From Gymnogyps californianus (lineage: Eukaryota > Chordata > Aves > Accipitriformes > Cathartidae): a stretch of 64,000 bases of DNA. This document shows positions 36,481-48,806 of the stretch, one piece after another. The DNA lies in NCBI RefSeq assembly GCF_018139145.2, contig NC_059477.1, forward strand, positions 33,025,502 through 33,089,501. Reading direction: 5' to 3'. The position numbers and the translations under genes were made by a program. The notes beneath the pieces were generated by a model that saw nothing but the letters and a program-made list of their open reading frames with translations, made no database searches and was not told the origin of the DNA. Each line of letters begins with the position of its first letter. Position 1 is the stretch's first letter.

Positions 36481-39400
36481 AGCGGCAAATGATAGATCCA
36501 AGCTGTGTTTTTCTTCGTCCTCAGGCTGGGAGGAGATTTCTGGACCTGCAGCGTTCTTCCTTTAAGTCATAAATGCTTGAGACCTGTTAACACAAGGAAG
36601 TTACTGCTAAATAAGCTGACGTGGGAACTGACAGCACACCAGCTATCCCCTGCCAGCTCTCCATACTGACACCTTCAGTGCAAATTAAATGGAGGGTGCT
36701 GTAGAATCTGTTCTTAAAGTGGAAGAAGCTATCCCATCCCAAGGCATGCTGATTATGCACTTGGAGCAGGGTACCTGGGATCCACACACTCACTTTCCCT
36801 TGCAATAAATTACCAGTACAGAGAAGCTCTATGCCTCAGACTCCAATAGTTCTTTCCCTATAAGCAAAATTTTATGCCAAAGCACTTCTTACTGCTCAAC
36901 AGGGTAAAAAGCAACAGACAACATCTGCATCTTTGACATCAAAGAAACAGGACTGACCCTGGCCATGCTGGCAGCGATTATGGCTGTTTTGTTTGCTGCC
37001 ATCTTATGTGTGTTACGGGCTCACTGAAGTGGTGTGGCAAGAGAAGGGGGAGCAGGCAGGACAGCCAGCAGGTGTTCGACTGTCTGGGTGGCAGCCCCCT
37101 TTCTTGAGAGGAAGCGTGTTTGTGCCGGGGAGACATTTGGAAGCAGGGATGGTCAGGCTGGAGCAGGGAGCCTGCAGCAGATCTAGAAATGAGAAATAGC
37201 CCAGAAGGCCATGGAGCAGGTAACACAGCTGTGACACAGGGAAAATAGGTGGGAGACAGAGACCTTCTGACATTGCATCCCAGGAAGCATTGAAAATTGT
37301 TAGATAGAGACCAAGATGGGAAAAATGGTCTCTGCGGGCAGGATCTGGTTTTGCAAACCCTCTTATTTTTAGCTGCCTCACCTGCCCGAGTGCTCTAGCT
37401 GAACAGTGTGTTTGTTCTGCTTTGTGCTCCAGTAAAATGCATTGCTTGAGACCGTTAAAAATCGGATGGCCCATGGTGGTTTCCAGTTCCTCCTTTTCAG
37501 GCATAGGTGTCATTTCTCTCACTTTGAAGGTCTAGGTGACCCTGGATCCTGACACAACTGCCAGTAAAGTCTTTCTGTGAAATAAACACAGGTTACCCCA
37601 TCATTATCAGACATGGACAAGAAGGATGAGCAACCCATCGGTGTATCCCCCGCAAAGCCACCTCTAATGGCTGTGGAGCTGGTCTCCTCTGGCAAACTCC
37701 ACTGCCGCAACACTGGCAGGTTATGAACACATTTCCAAATGCGAAGTAACAGCTCTGTGTGTTAAATGCCTCTCCCCTTCCTTCACCTGCTTTTGTTTGA
37801 TCTGCTGTTTTAAGAACAAGACATGCAGTCTCGTGTACTATCTCATATATTCAGAGGGTGGCTCTCCTTGTATGCAGGAGGGTGGGAGAGACCAGAAGTA
37901 TTACTCCAGTCATTCCTGAGCTTAGGGTTGTCCTAAACTTTTATCTTGCACCGAACTAGGAAACATCGGTGGCTTACGGACAGCAAAAATGGTTGGGTGC
38001 CTCTCTGCCAGCATGGGGAACGAGCAGCCTCGTCCCTCTGCGCCCTGCCACGTGGACCTGCTCAGGGCACCGAGCCCAAACCGTGGGGTGTTTTGTCTGC
38101 ATCTTCCTTTGCCCCTCCAGCCCTGACGCCCCTCCAGTGCAGCCTGCTCCCCACACCTACCCCCAGGCCCCACAGTGACCCCCTAGCAGCACCTGCCCCT
38201 CCCTATGGCAGCCTAGGACTCACCCACAGACCCCGAGGGAGCCCCATGGTGGACACCCTGTGTGGTCGCCAGGGAGGTTATGTGGGGTAGCGGAAATCCC
38301 AAGCTCTGAGGGGAGGCTGGTATTGAGGTCTCCGTGTGCCCCCCTCACCAAAGGGTTCAGTGCCAGGCCCAGGGCCCGGTCATGGGGGCTGACCCCGGCC
38401 TTCCCCAGGGCGGTGGGCCTGCCCAGGGCAGCGGGCAGCACCATGGGGGATCAGGCCAGGCTAGGGAGTCCCTCAGGAGCCGGCGCTGGGAGCGGGGGGT
38501 CCTAGGCTGGAGGCAGCCCACGCTTGCTGTCAGGAAGCTGTGGGGCCAAGGGCGGTGGGGGACCAGGAGCAGCCAGGGCCCATCCCGCCGCCCCCAGCCA
38601 GGGAGCAGGGCCAGCCTGCGAGGGTGGCCAGGGTCAGAGCCAGCCCCGGGGTGGCCTGGGGCATGCTTGGGGCCCCCGCAGCCCCCCTCTCACTCCAGCC
38701 GCCCCTCCGGGCCATGCTGGATCCAGCTCCTGCCCCTGCTGCTGCTCACTCCCATGCCAGTCACCCAGCCCAGCCCCTTCGGTTCCTCCAGACCCCTCCT
38801 TAAAACTCCCTTTGCCAGGGAGCTGACAGAAAAAGGGAAGGAAATGCCTGGGAAGCGTTTGTCATCAGACCGCTGTTCGTCCCTGCTCGGGCAGCGTCCG
38901 CCCTCTGCCCCAGGCCACCACCGCCCTCCCAGCTTCCCTCATGCAGGGCAGGGGCATCCAAAAACTAAACCCAAAGTCTCGCTTGGATAAAGCATTTCAG
39001 TCCTGAGCAGACTGTGCTGTGAGCCTCCAGGGAGACCCAGCACCCGCGGACACTAGCCATTTGGAGAGCCACAGCATGTGCTTCAGCTGGAAACCGGTGT
39101 GCAGAGGGGGACAAACCTGGCTGTGGAGGGTGTTTGGCAGAGCTGTATGCCACCGGTCCTCTGGCAACCTCCATCTCCCATATCTAGACTCTTCAGTCAT
39201 CATGATACGTCATGATTTTCCAATGCTGCCTCAAGGTGCAACTAGACTAATCCAGGTCTTAAAATCTCCCTGTTGGCTGTGAAGCGAGTGTGTAGGACCA
39301 AGAGAACTTCCCAGAGCACTATTGAAAATGAGGGTCAGGTCTTTAGCAGGTCTTAGCCAGCTTTGCTGGCTGCGTTGGTATCTACCGGTTGAGTGTGTAG

Positions 39401-42400
39401 TCCTGCACGTTAAAACTGTTCTCTACAGTGAATGCACATCAGGAGCTGGCGTATTACCTCTGTTTTCAGAGTTCACTTCCATTCTTACCTGGTTGTTCCT
39501 GTTTATCACGATCACAGTTTGGGAAGTGTGAATCGTTTGCAATGCAAAAGGCACCAGTTCTTCCAGGAAATAATGCACTGAACAGACATACACCTTCACA
39601 TACCAGATCTTTTCGTCTCTGCTTGCCCTTCCCTGTCCATTTTGTGACACACTGGTGGTCACAACAGGCTCTCCCCGGGGAGAAGGAGGGTGACAGGCTA
39701 TATGTGCCCCATTGCTTGCCAGTTTGTGGGGGAATTAGTAAGAGAGATTTGATGGTTTAGGAGAACAGACACAAGGAATTACCAAAACAGGAGAACTGAT
39801 GTCAGTGAAACATCAGCAGCTCTAATGCAATTATTAATGAAGTTATTAAGTACATGTTTAGACAATAGATAGTTGACTGTTAGTCCAGACAGACTCACGC
39901 ATCCACAGCAGTTGTGATGTCCTGTAAGGAATTACAGAGAAAACTTTCTTTGCAGAAATAACTAAGTAACTTCCCAGAAGCTGTACTGACAAATGACTAT
40001 TATGGAATAAAAAGTGTGCTATGTTTAGTAACAAACACAGCAGTTGTTCTCTCATCTTTATCTTTGTTTATGGCAGGAAAAAGAAGTATCGAAGGTAAAA
40101 GGCCTTGTTTATCTATTAGAAGGTGCATAGTCCTGTGCAGCCTCATTATTTAACTGTAAGTTGCGTGTAATCAAGGGGCAATCATGCTGCCAGAAGACAT
40201 ACGTTAAAGTAGGAGTAAGCGTCTTTTATAGTTCTTCGTATGCGTCACCTGGGTACTTTCCTCCTGTGTATTTTTTCAATCCTATTCCTTACTAGATTCC
40301 TATACGTTTTGCTATCATCTCATGTAAATTTGGTTCACCCACTGTGTATTACATGCACAAGTAGAAATATATGTTGTAATTAGCTAAAAGTTCAAAAAAA
40401 CCTCCAGAAGGTCTAAATCAAAGTGCTATATATACAGAGTCACCCATAATCAGGGGAAGCAGATGCACTTTGACTTCTTTGCAGGTAGTTCCCAAGATGG
40501 TTGAGGGCACACACTCTGGATGCATTCGATGCTCTCAGAGGCACTGGTATGCAAATCTGAAGTGGGCAGGACTGTTAAATCCTGTGCTTGTCCATAACTG
40601 CAATGGCCTTTTACGTAATCTCATGGCAATGTTGTGACCAGTCTTTTTGCACTGCCAATTTCCTTAAAAGATACCAACGTCACACAGAAAATAGAACAAG
40701 TTGCAATAGTATTGGTAACAAAACTGTTAACGGTCCTTCTCTTGCAAATGAACAGAACCTCAGGATTTAATCGGGTTACTCTCTCCTTTATTTTCCCTCC
40801 GGAGTCTTACTAGACAAGGAGCAGGCATATAACACAGTTCTGTACTATATCACAGTAGAAAGTAGACTAAAGTTTCAGGATGTAGCAAGAAGTATGTTCT
40901 AGACTCACCATTTCCCTGCGAGTGGCACTCACCTCATCTAGGGCAGCTGTCTAGTGTGGGGTCTTGTGACACTACTGTCAAGGGTAAGGGATATCTTACC
41001 GTGGGGTGAGCTACCCTCTGCGGACACTTGTCTCTTTTCAGGGCTACTGGAGGAGCCAAATGGTGAGTTCAAACCTAACTTTTGGTAGAGCAGATGAATC
41101 CCACCTTAGTCCCATCCAATTGCTATCGCAGTTGAGTGTTGTACTCCTCTGGAGCAATATAGGAAAAGATTGTCCCAGATGAACATACCTGCCATTACTC
41201 CAGATGCTCTCCCACATCATGCTTCTACCCAGCAGCCTGGGCTGGACATTGTGTTCATCTGGATTCAACGTACCCTCCTTCTTCCTCTGAAAGACACTCA
41301 GCTGTATATTCTTCACAGTCCCCAGTGGCACTTACTGAGGTAGGACTGATCTCACTGTGGTCAGGTCCAGTCCCTTGTCCTTGCAAACAAAGAGCCCTGC
41401 TGCACCAACCTCTCCTGAGGTTTTCCTCCCCTCCAACATGCACTCACACACGCAAATGCACAACTTCACCAATTCTCTTGCAATTCCAGCAGGATGAAAA
41501 ATTAAATTGAGGAAAAAATTAAAATTAAACTGAGTTGCTTAATGCTACTGAAATAAACATATCAGAACACAACTTGTATTTCAGCTGAGCAGAAGTTCGT
41601 TTAGCACAACTAACAGAACATACCCACTTCCTCTTTGCTTTTCATTTTAGTTATTCAATCACCAAGCACCACCAGAAGAACAAAAGAACTATAAAATTTC
41701 TTATTTTCTAGATTAGACTTCTAATTATAATTAAAACCATCTAAAAGTTGCATATGTATCTCTTTACAGGGAAAGCTAAAGACAATTAAAAAGCTGAGAC
41801 ATAGTAATATTCATAGTTTTATTGTATCCTTTTATAATACTGACTAGAACGCCAGATTTAATAATATTGGATGCAGGTATAAAAATAATCCAATCCTTAA
41901 AAATTATATTTTGCTACTACAGTACTGTATAATTAGTGGAGGCTGAAAATATGATACAACTTTAAATAATACTGGTTTGGAAAATGTCCTCAGAACCCCA
42001 GCGACTTGGTAACAAACATTCAGAGATACAGGGAAGGAAACAGGGCAATGTCAAGAACATAAAGCAGGTTTACATTCAGGTTGATAACAGAAGCACAAAC
42101 AAATGCTGAAAATTTACCTTTTGAAATAGAGCTCACAAAAGGTGAGCTTTACTACTGCAATTCTGAAAGCTGCTCAAATAAACCATTATAATTTTACACA
42201 CCAAGTTTGACCTTCTGTTAGGAGAAAGTCCTGTAGAATTTAACAGGGCTTAAAATAAATGACTGAGTTTAACAGAATTTCCTTTAATTTTTTAAATTTT
42301 TTTAAAGTTTTTTTTCTTTCTCTAAAGTAAACCCATCTCAGCAGATTTTATTGGAGACCTTCTATGTCAGGTGAATTCTATGGCACTGTTTGAGAGAAGC

Positions 42401-43590
42401 GATCAGTTTCTACTGTATTCCACAGGATTTTTCCATATAGGATTTTGCAGATCTGGGGGCTGCCTGCTGCAGTCATTAACCCAAGCAAGACTCCCGTCCT
42501 TTCTAGCATTTTATCAGAATAAAGACGAAGGGACTCAGCATTTACATACTACTTTTGAGGAACATCAGGCACCCTCTCTAGGGTTTCCCTCAACAAGGAT
42601 ATTACGCGTATGCAACACAAACTAGACACAGAAGAGGTGTCATCCCATATATGACCTTACAGTACAGAAGCCACACTCGCTTTAGATGTTTAATTCTGCA
42701 AAGCAAGTAAGCATATTCCTTTCTCTTTTTTTTTTTTTTTTTTGTTATTTCTTACTCCTTCGTGGATTTCTGTCCTGCTTTTCAATTTCAGCAGTTCAAG
42801 GGAGTGGAGAATTAAACACATATTGCAAAGCTTCTGAAATCTTACAAGCACACAGCGCATACCCCTTTTGAAACTGGGAGATCTTGCTTCATTTCTGAAG
42901 GGACAAGTACGAGTGAACTGAAGAGCAGTTCTTATCTGTGACTGCGGGAAGCAGCTCTACATCCCTAGAAGATCTTACATGATAGGAACAGGTTGGCTGA
43001 TCAGTAAAACAACTACACAAAATTCACATTCATTCTCTTCCAGGAAGGTGTTTCAGATCTTGAACCTGTTTTGTTCAGTCTCACATAATACAGGTCCTGC
43101 TACAGTAATAAGTATACTTTTTAAAAATTAATACAACATGGAAAGGCAGCAACAGTATCACAGAAATAGGCAGAACGCAGAGTCACGGGAAAGCATTTAC
43201 TACACACCGGTGAGCCTGGTGGTGGAATAATTCAGGCCTAAAAAAAACTTCATTACAGCCCATGGGAGAGTTACCCCAGTCACTATAATGGATGCTGGAT
43301 TAGGTCCTTTGTGTGTAAAGAGGAAAAAACATTAGTCAGCAAAGGAAGAGCATTTAAGTAAAATGCATCCGTTCCTGTTCATTTAAGGAAGAAAACTAAA
43401 GATTAAACATCACTATGAGGGAATGAGAGTCCAGCTGGATTTGGAACAGATATGGCCGTTGACCAGCATTACAGACAAGTCCTGGGGAAGCACTTGGTGT
43501 GTCTGCAGCAATGTCCAAACCTGTTATGCTTCTCACTCAGGTCCCAGCAAACAACCTTTACAAGTATTGGCACAAACAATTTCACAATGA
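36481..43590. other. Intergenic region between the mucin gene and HEG1
   Basis: No exon chain is supported. It contains a GC-rich block at 37,970-38,970 with a 218-codon plus-strand open frame (38334-38990) lacking any recognisable domain, AT-rich sequence at 41.5-43.2 kb, and a T tract at 42,726-42,743. Confidence 0.6.
42726..42743. repeat. Poly-T tract
   Basis: About 18 consecutive T on the plus strand. No adjoining SINE body was recognised. Confidence 0.9.
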
Positions 43591-43594
43591 GAAA

Positions 43595-46500
43595 CACCTC
43601 TCTCTAACTGCAATTTATTGCTATTTTTTAAAGCCTTTTACTGCCGCTCAGTGTGGAGGCAAATATCTTTTAGAAGTCTGGTCACAAGGGGTGACGCAGT
43701 ACATGACCGTGACAGTGGGACTTACGGGAAATGCCACAACAGCAATGAGATTCATTGCTGCTGTCTTACCTAATGCTTTAAATGTGGAGGGCAAAGGGCA
43801 TCAAAACGCCCCTGTCCTGCTTTTTCCTCATATAGCCCAGTTCAGTGCTGTGAGGTTTCAACAGTATGCAAAAGGCCCCTGATTTTTCCAGTGCAGCTGG
43901 GAGGGCTGGCCGGGGCGAGCAGTGGTGCATGGCAGGGACACAGGAAGGCTGCGCGTACGAGCCTCCCTTTTGAATGATCCCTCAAATCTGCATTTTGCTA
44001 CTCTCTTCACTGGGGCTGCCTCTCCTAGGCTGGCTGCCGAGGGTATTTCTGTGGGTGAGGGGCTTTTGTCAGCACAATTGGCAGAGCGCCGTAGCAGCAA
44101 ACGTGTGCCTCCCACATCTTTTCCTGTCAAGCAACAGAATTAGCATTTTTTCCAAAGTTAATCAAAAATACACCCACACAACTGCCCGTGGGCCCTTGCT
44201 GATGGCTCCCCTAGCTTTCCACAGCAACCAGGAGCAAGAGCAGATTTCTGTGCAGTGTTGGTGTAGTTTTTCTTCCTTTCTCCACATCTGGCTGAACCAC
44301 TTGCATCCTCCTTACAAGAAACATGCCACTTCTATCTTATCCTCTTGGACAGTAGAGAGCAATTCCCCTTGGCAAAAACATACAGTATGCTCAAAGTTTG
44401 CAATTTGGGGTAGCTAAAAGTAATCTAAATAGTCTGAGAAATAAGCTGCATGTATTTAGACATCCTACGGGGAGTTAGGTACTGAACAGAGAGGCATCCA
44501 CATTTGAAAGTGGGCTTGAGGGCATGTGAAGACCCCTCTTACATCTGACAGGAGCGACAAACCCCACTCCACTGCCAGAGAGTGCTTAGTTTATGGCAGG
44601 GATGGAAGCAGACAGAGAGGATCCTGGTGGCAGCTTTAACAGAGGCAAGCTGCGCAGAAACAGGTGCCATCCCTGCCGTGGCCAGGCAAGCCCATTGCTG
44701 CTGGGATGTGGTAGTAAATAACTGTAGTAAAATAACTGTCATAAATCGTGGCAAAACACAGTGCACTGCACCCACCCCTTCTGCCCTAGGGGAGCTGGGA
44801 GCCAGCGGGGCTTGGGTGAAGATGGAAGCATCGCAGCACGGGGAGTGGCTGGGCTGGTGGAGACCCGGGGGCCGAATCACTCCGGGCTGCATCCACTGGC
44901 TCCGCAAAGACTTCCTGGACCACCGTGTGGGAAAGCACCTGCACTCACGCTGGTGCTGACTCCTGCCTAAATCCTCTCCTGCCTGCTACGTGGGGCCTCC
45001 TAGGACACCCAGAGAAGGTACTGCAGGTCAGGAGAGATGCTTTTCCTCCTCCTGTGGGCTATGCATTGGCTCCGTGACTCCTTTCTTACCAAAGGAAGGT
45101 AAGGCTGCAATGGATACATTCTCATAAGAAATTTCCCAATGTTTACCTGCTCTGGCACAGAGAAGATTTCAGTGCAATAAAGTTCTCTCTGTTGGAAAAG
45201 GCCAAGTTTTGCAGTCCTCACTCAGAAAATCCTGCTGGGTTTACTGAGACCCTTTCACTCCATATACAGCATTAAGAAGAATTTGAAGATCATTAAGAAA
45301 TGAAAATTAATTACTTACAAACTTCTGTGTGATCTTAATTAGGAACAGTCCTATCTGATTTCCACTCAAATCCCTTGCAATTTGCAATTTGCTGTGAGAT
45401 ACAGACCAGGAGTTTTGTTCATATAGTCCATTACTCTTTATATAGAAGGATTGATCTGCAATTGTCAGTTGATATTTCCTACTTTGTCCTTTGCACTTGG
45501 CACACACAGGAACATTTCCCAGTCTTTGAACTAACCAAGCAATTAAACATATTTGCCTATTTGCATGTGCCTAAACTCTTCCCTATCTGATGAAATGCTG
45601 GCACGTGGTTAAATCCTACCATCATTGCTGGGAGACTCTTCCTTTTTGCTAAGCTGCTTTACTAAATAGGGGCAGAGCCCAGTGCTCGTCTATACGCTTT
45701 GGGTTTAGATTTAGCATGAATCCCAGCTTCCTCCTTTCTTTTGTAACACAGACAAAACCCTCCTCCATACCATGGGAAAGGCAGTCCTTTCTGTCCTAGG
45801 CACTCGCAAAAACAGAAGCAACTCACCCGCACAGAAACAACCCTGCCAATGTCCTCTTTGAAGGACCTCGCAGCACAGCAGGGTCAAGTCCTTAGTTCAC
45901 ATCATCCAATGGATCCTGCGTAATTGAGATATCGGCTGCTAACGAAAGGGAGAACATCATTCACGGACTGGAAACACTGATCAGCATGGCAGGGAACAGC
46001 TAGTTCTTGTGCTTTACCTGTGTCCTGGTTTCGGCTGGAATAGAGTTAATTTTCTTCTTAGTAGCTGGTTTAGTGCTCTGTTTTGGATTTAGTGTGACAA
46101 TACTGTTGATTATTATTATTATTCTTAGTTAGTAGTGTATTTTATTTTACTTTAGTTATTAAACTGTTCTTATCTCAACCCACGAGTTTTACCTTTTTTT
46201 TTTCCTCCTCCCCATCCCACTGGGAGGGGGAGGGGGAAGCGGCTGTGTGGTGCTGAGTTGCTGGCTGGGGTTAAACCACAACAACCTGTTACACTATTCT
46301 GGATACTGTAACTAGAGTTTTCCTTAAATACAGCTCTTTAGGCAGCTGTACTTCCCATAAGCATCCATTGATTTCCTCCCTACAGTTGAGATAAGCTGTG
46401 TACTACCACCTGCGAGGCTCATTATGGATCAGACAGGCATGAAGTTGCATGCATTGTCACCATAAGATCAGGTAAGTGCAAAGGATACTGCTCTAGGCAT

Positions 46501-48656
46501 CCATAAAGATCTGTTTTTCTGCAAGCCCACACTGCTGTTTCTACATAGTAGATAAGGGGTGAGGCATAAAAAGACACCGCGTTTGTGTGCTATGGCTGGT
46601 GCACCAAACTATGTCTTCTCAAGCACATTTGTGGTGCCTTTCCTGCCTTGCAGTTTTGAGAAAACAGAAGTACATGTGAGCAGGGACCAGAAACCTCTTA
46701 GCCCACGCAGCTGATGACTGCCTAGGCCTAGCTGCCCTTCCTCTGGGTAGCTGTTGCTCACTTTTGACAGGGAACAGAACAGCCTTCGAAGTGCTGGGAG
46801 AGGATCTGGGGACTCACAGCATCTGTAGGATGGAAGTACTACTACCTGCTCCCTGATGGAGGGCTCCTCATCACCCCAGGTTTACCTCTGGGGAGCAACC
46901 ACACAACACATCAGCATCCGAACTGCTGTTCTCACTTGGGGTTAGGCACTTTGGGCGATGCATCCCGTGGTCCTTAGTGCTTCAGTGAGCTGAGCTATCT
47001 TATGAACTTACTTGTTGGCACTGTGACTTTTCGAGCACTGCAGGGGAGAAGGGAATATCAGAGGGTATGTGCCCTTCAGTGAAACTAGCTTATGTATGCA
47101 CTACAGAGATGGTGGGTTAATGGCTAAGGAACTGTGCTATTTGTTATCCTCATACAAGCAGCCACCTTGAATTAAAACCACAGTCACATTCAAGGGAAGG
47201 ATCCATATCTGGACCCTGTGTCTGGACAGGGTTTGGATGACCCAGGTTAACACTGCAGTAAAGATAAGTGGTAAATATACTTCATTAATAAGATCTTTTG
47301 CAACACCCAGCTCAGGTCAGAATACAGTCCATGAGTTTTCAATCTGATCTTTGGTGAGAAAAGTAATAACTTACATTCTTCAGCTTTTGCTGAGGTGATT
47401 AATATGAATTAACATACCTAGGTGAGGAAACCTGCCTGGTCTGAATCACTCAAAACTAGGACGGAAGAAAGCAAAACACTTCCACATAAGTGATCTTTGC
47501 TCCACTAGGTCTGAAAGCATCATGTTTTTCTCTCCCATAAATGCAACTGACTGCAGTGAGCCTTATTTTCCAATGTACTGAAAGCCTCCACAGCTCCTAC
47601 AGAAGTTGAGATAGGCTGCGGAGGCTTCAAAACTGTGTCCCACCTGCAGCACCTAGAATTCAGGTTCCACCTGCCCAGCCAGGGCTATAGCATTATTGCT
47701 CCTTCCCAGATTCCTCGTAAGGAGGATGCTGAATTCCCCGCTCATCTTTTTCTTCCCTGTGAGCAATTATTTAACATTATATTGCTGTTTCTACAGGCAT
47801 TTAAATCCCTGCAGGGAAACAGAGCCCCATAAGATCCTATATAGAAGCACTATGATGACATGCAGTGGCATCTCTTCTGAACAACGTTGGTTGACAAAAC
47901 AACAACATACTTGGACTCTTCCCTATATACAGGAAGTTTTCAAAGCGGCACATAGGATCAACTGTGTCTTTTTTCAGTTAAAATTGCAGTGGTATGACTA
48001 ACTTTCCCGTACTCCTTGGAGACAAACAACCCATGAATTCAGCCAACTTTGCCAGGCACTAGACTTCAGGAAGGACCCAGGCATCTGAAGAACTTCTACC
48101 AGTAAGAAGGTGAGGGTCAGAGGACAAGCCAGCTTCCCTGTCGTGTATGAAGCAGAAAGCAATGCAGCAATGTAAAAGAGTGGACAAAATTGCCCTACCA
48201 AAAGCAGTTGCACAGTGAATCTTTGCATGAAGGTTGGCTAAGAAGACAAGCACAGTAAACAGTGAACAAGATCTGTAAACAAAACACTCCCTAGTGGTAT
48301 TCAATGCAGAGTGCTGGGCACAGTTCTTCTGCCTGTACTGATCCATGCTTGCCATGTAGCGTAAAGAGTGAAGAAGCAGCACAGAACAAAACCGGAGTAC
48401 ATGTGTTAACTTCCATCTGGGTCTTTTAGTGATGTGCACCTTGAGCCATACCCTCCTCCTCGTCCTTCTCTCTGCTGCTCAGCAAGTGTAACCGTTCCTC
48501 AGGGCAGCAACGCTCGGCATGAAGTTCAAAGTCCTTCCTGTTAAATGGGAAGAGTAAGATTGATGTGGGCTGAACTGCCCAGGAGACAGATTGTACCTGG
48601 GGATCAAGGGCCACAAAACTGTGTCAATCTCTCTTCCACTCCCTCTCCACTCCCCG
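43595..48656 (-). other. HEG1 3' UTR (end uncertain)
   Basis: The start follows the stop codon. The preferred polyadenylation signal is AATAAA at 43614-43619 (minus strand), followed by GT-rich sequence; this gives a UTR of about 5 kb. A further signal at 41818-41823 would lengthen it. A short solo LTR interrupts it at 46,021-46,283. Confidence 0.4.
46021..46283 (+). mobile_element. Solo LTR, internally deleted copy (263 bp)
   Basis: Begins TGTCCTGGTTTCGGCTGG and ends AACCACAACA, flanked by the 5-bp target duplication ACCTG (46016-46020 and 46284-46288). It lacks about 330 bp of the centre present in the copy at 51,296. An ATTAAA signal remains at 46158-46163. No coding region is present. 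Confidence 0.9.
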
Positions 48657-48806
48657 CTAAAAATAGTCTCTTCTTCTGGTTTCATCACTAATGAAGGATG
48701 GATTGTATTGTCCAGGGTAGATGCATGAATGTCGAGATCCAGGCAAACCAGTGTAGGGAGGATAAAGTCCGTTTCTTTCCAGTTCAGGATTTCTCAGTCC
48801 AGTTGG
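48657..48806 (-). CDS. HEG1: HEG1 terminal coding exon (KRIT1-binding tail)
   Basis: 150 nt in phase 0, 49 residues plus TAG (48659-48657). It holds RNPELERNGLYPPYTGLPGS, GQYNPSF and the final ISDETRRRDYF. The last Tyr-Phe pair is the known contact with the KRIT1 FERM domain. Confidence 0.97.
   Translation of the reverse strand, partial: PTGLRNPELERNGLYPPYTGLPGSRHSCIYPGQYNPSFISDETRRRDYF

Noticed and set aside
38334..38990. 218-codon plus-strand frame in the GC-rich intergenic block
   Set aside because: Pro/Gly/Ser/Arg-rich, no domain, no promoter or splice evidence; kept only as a block worth checking.
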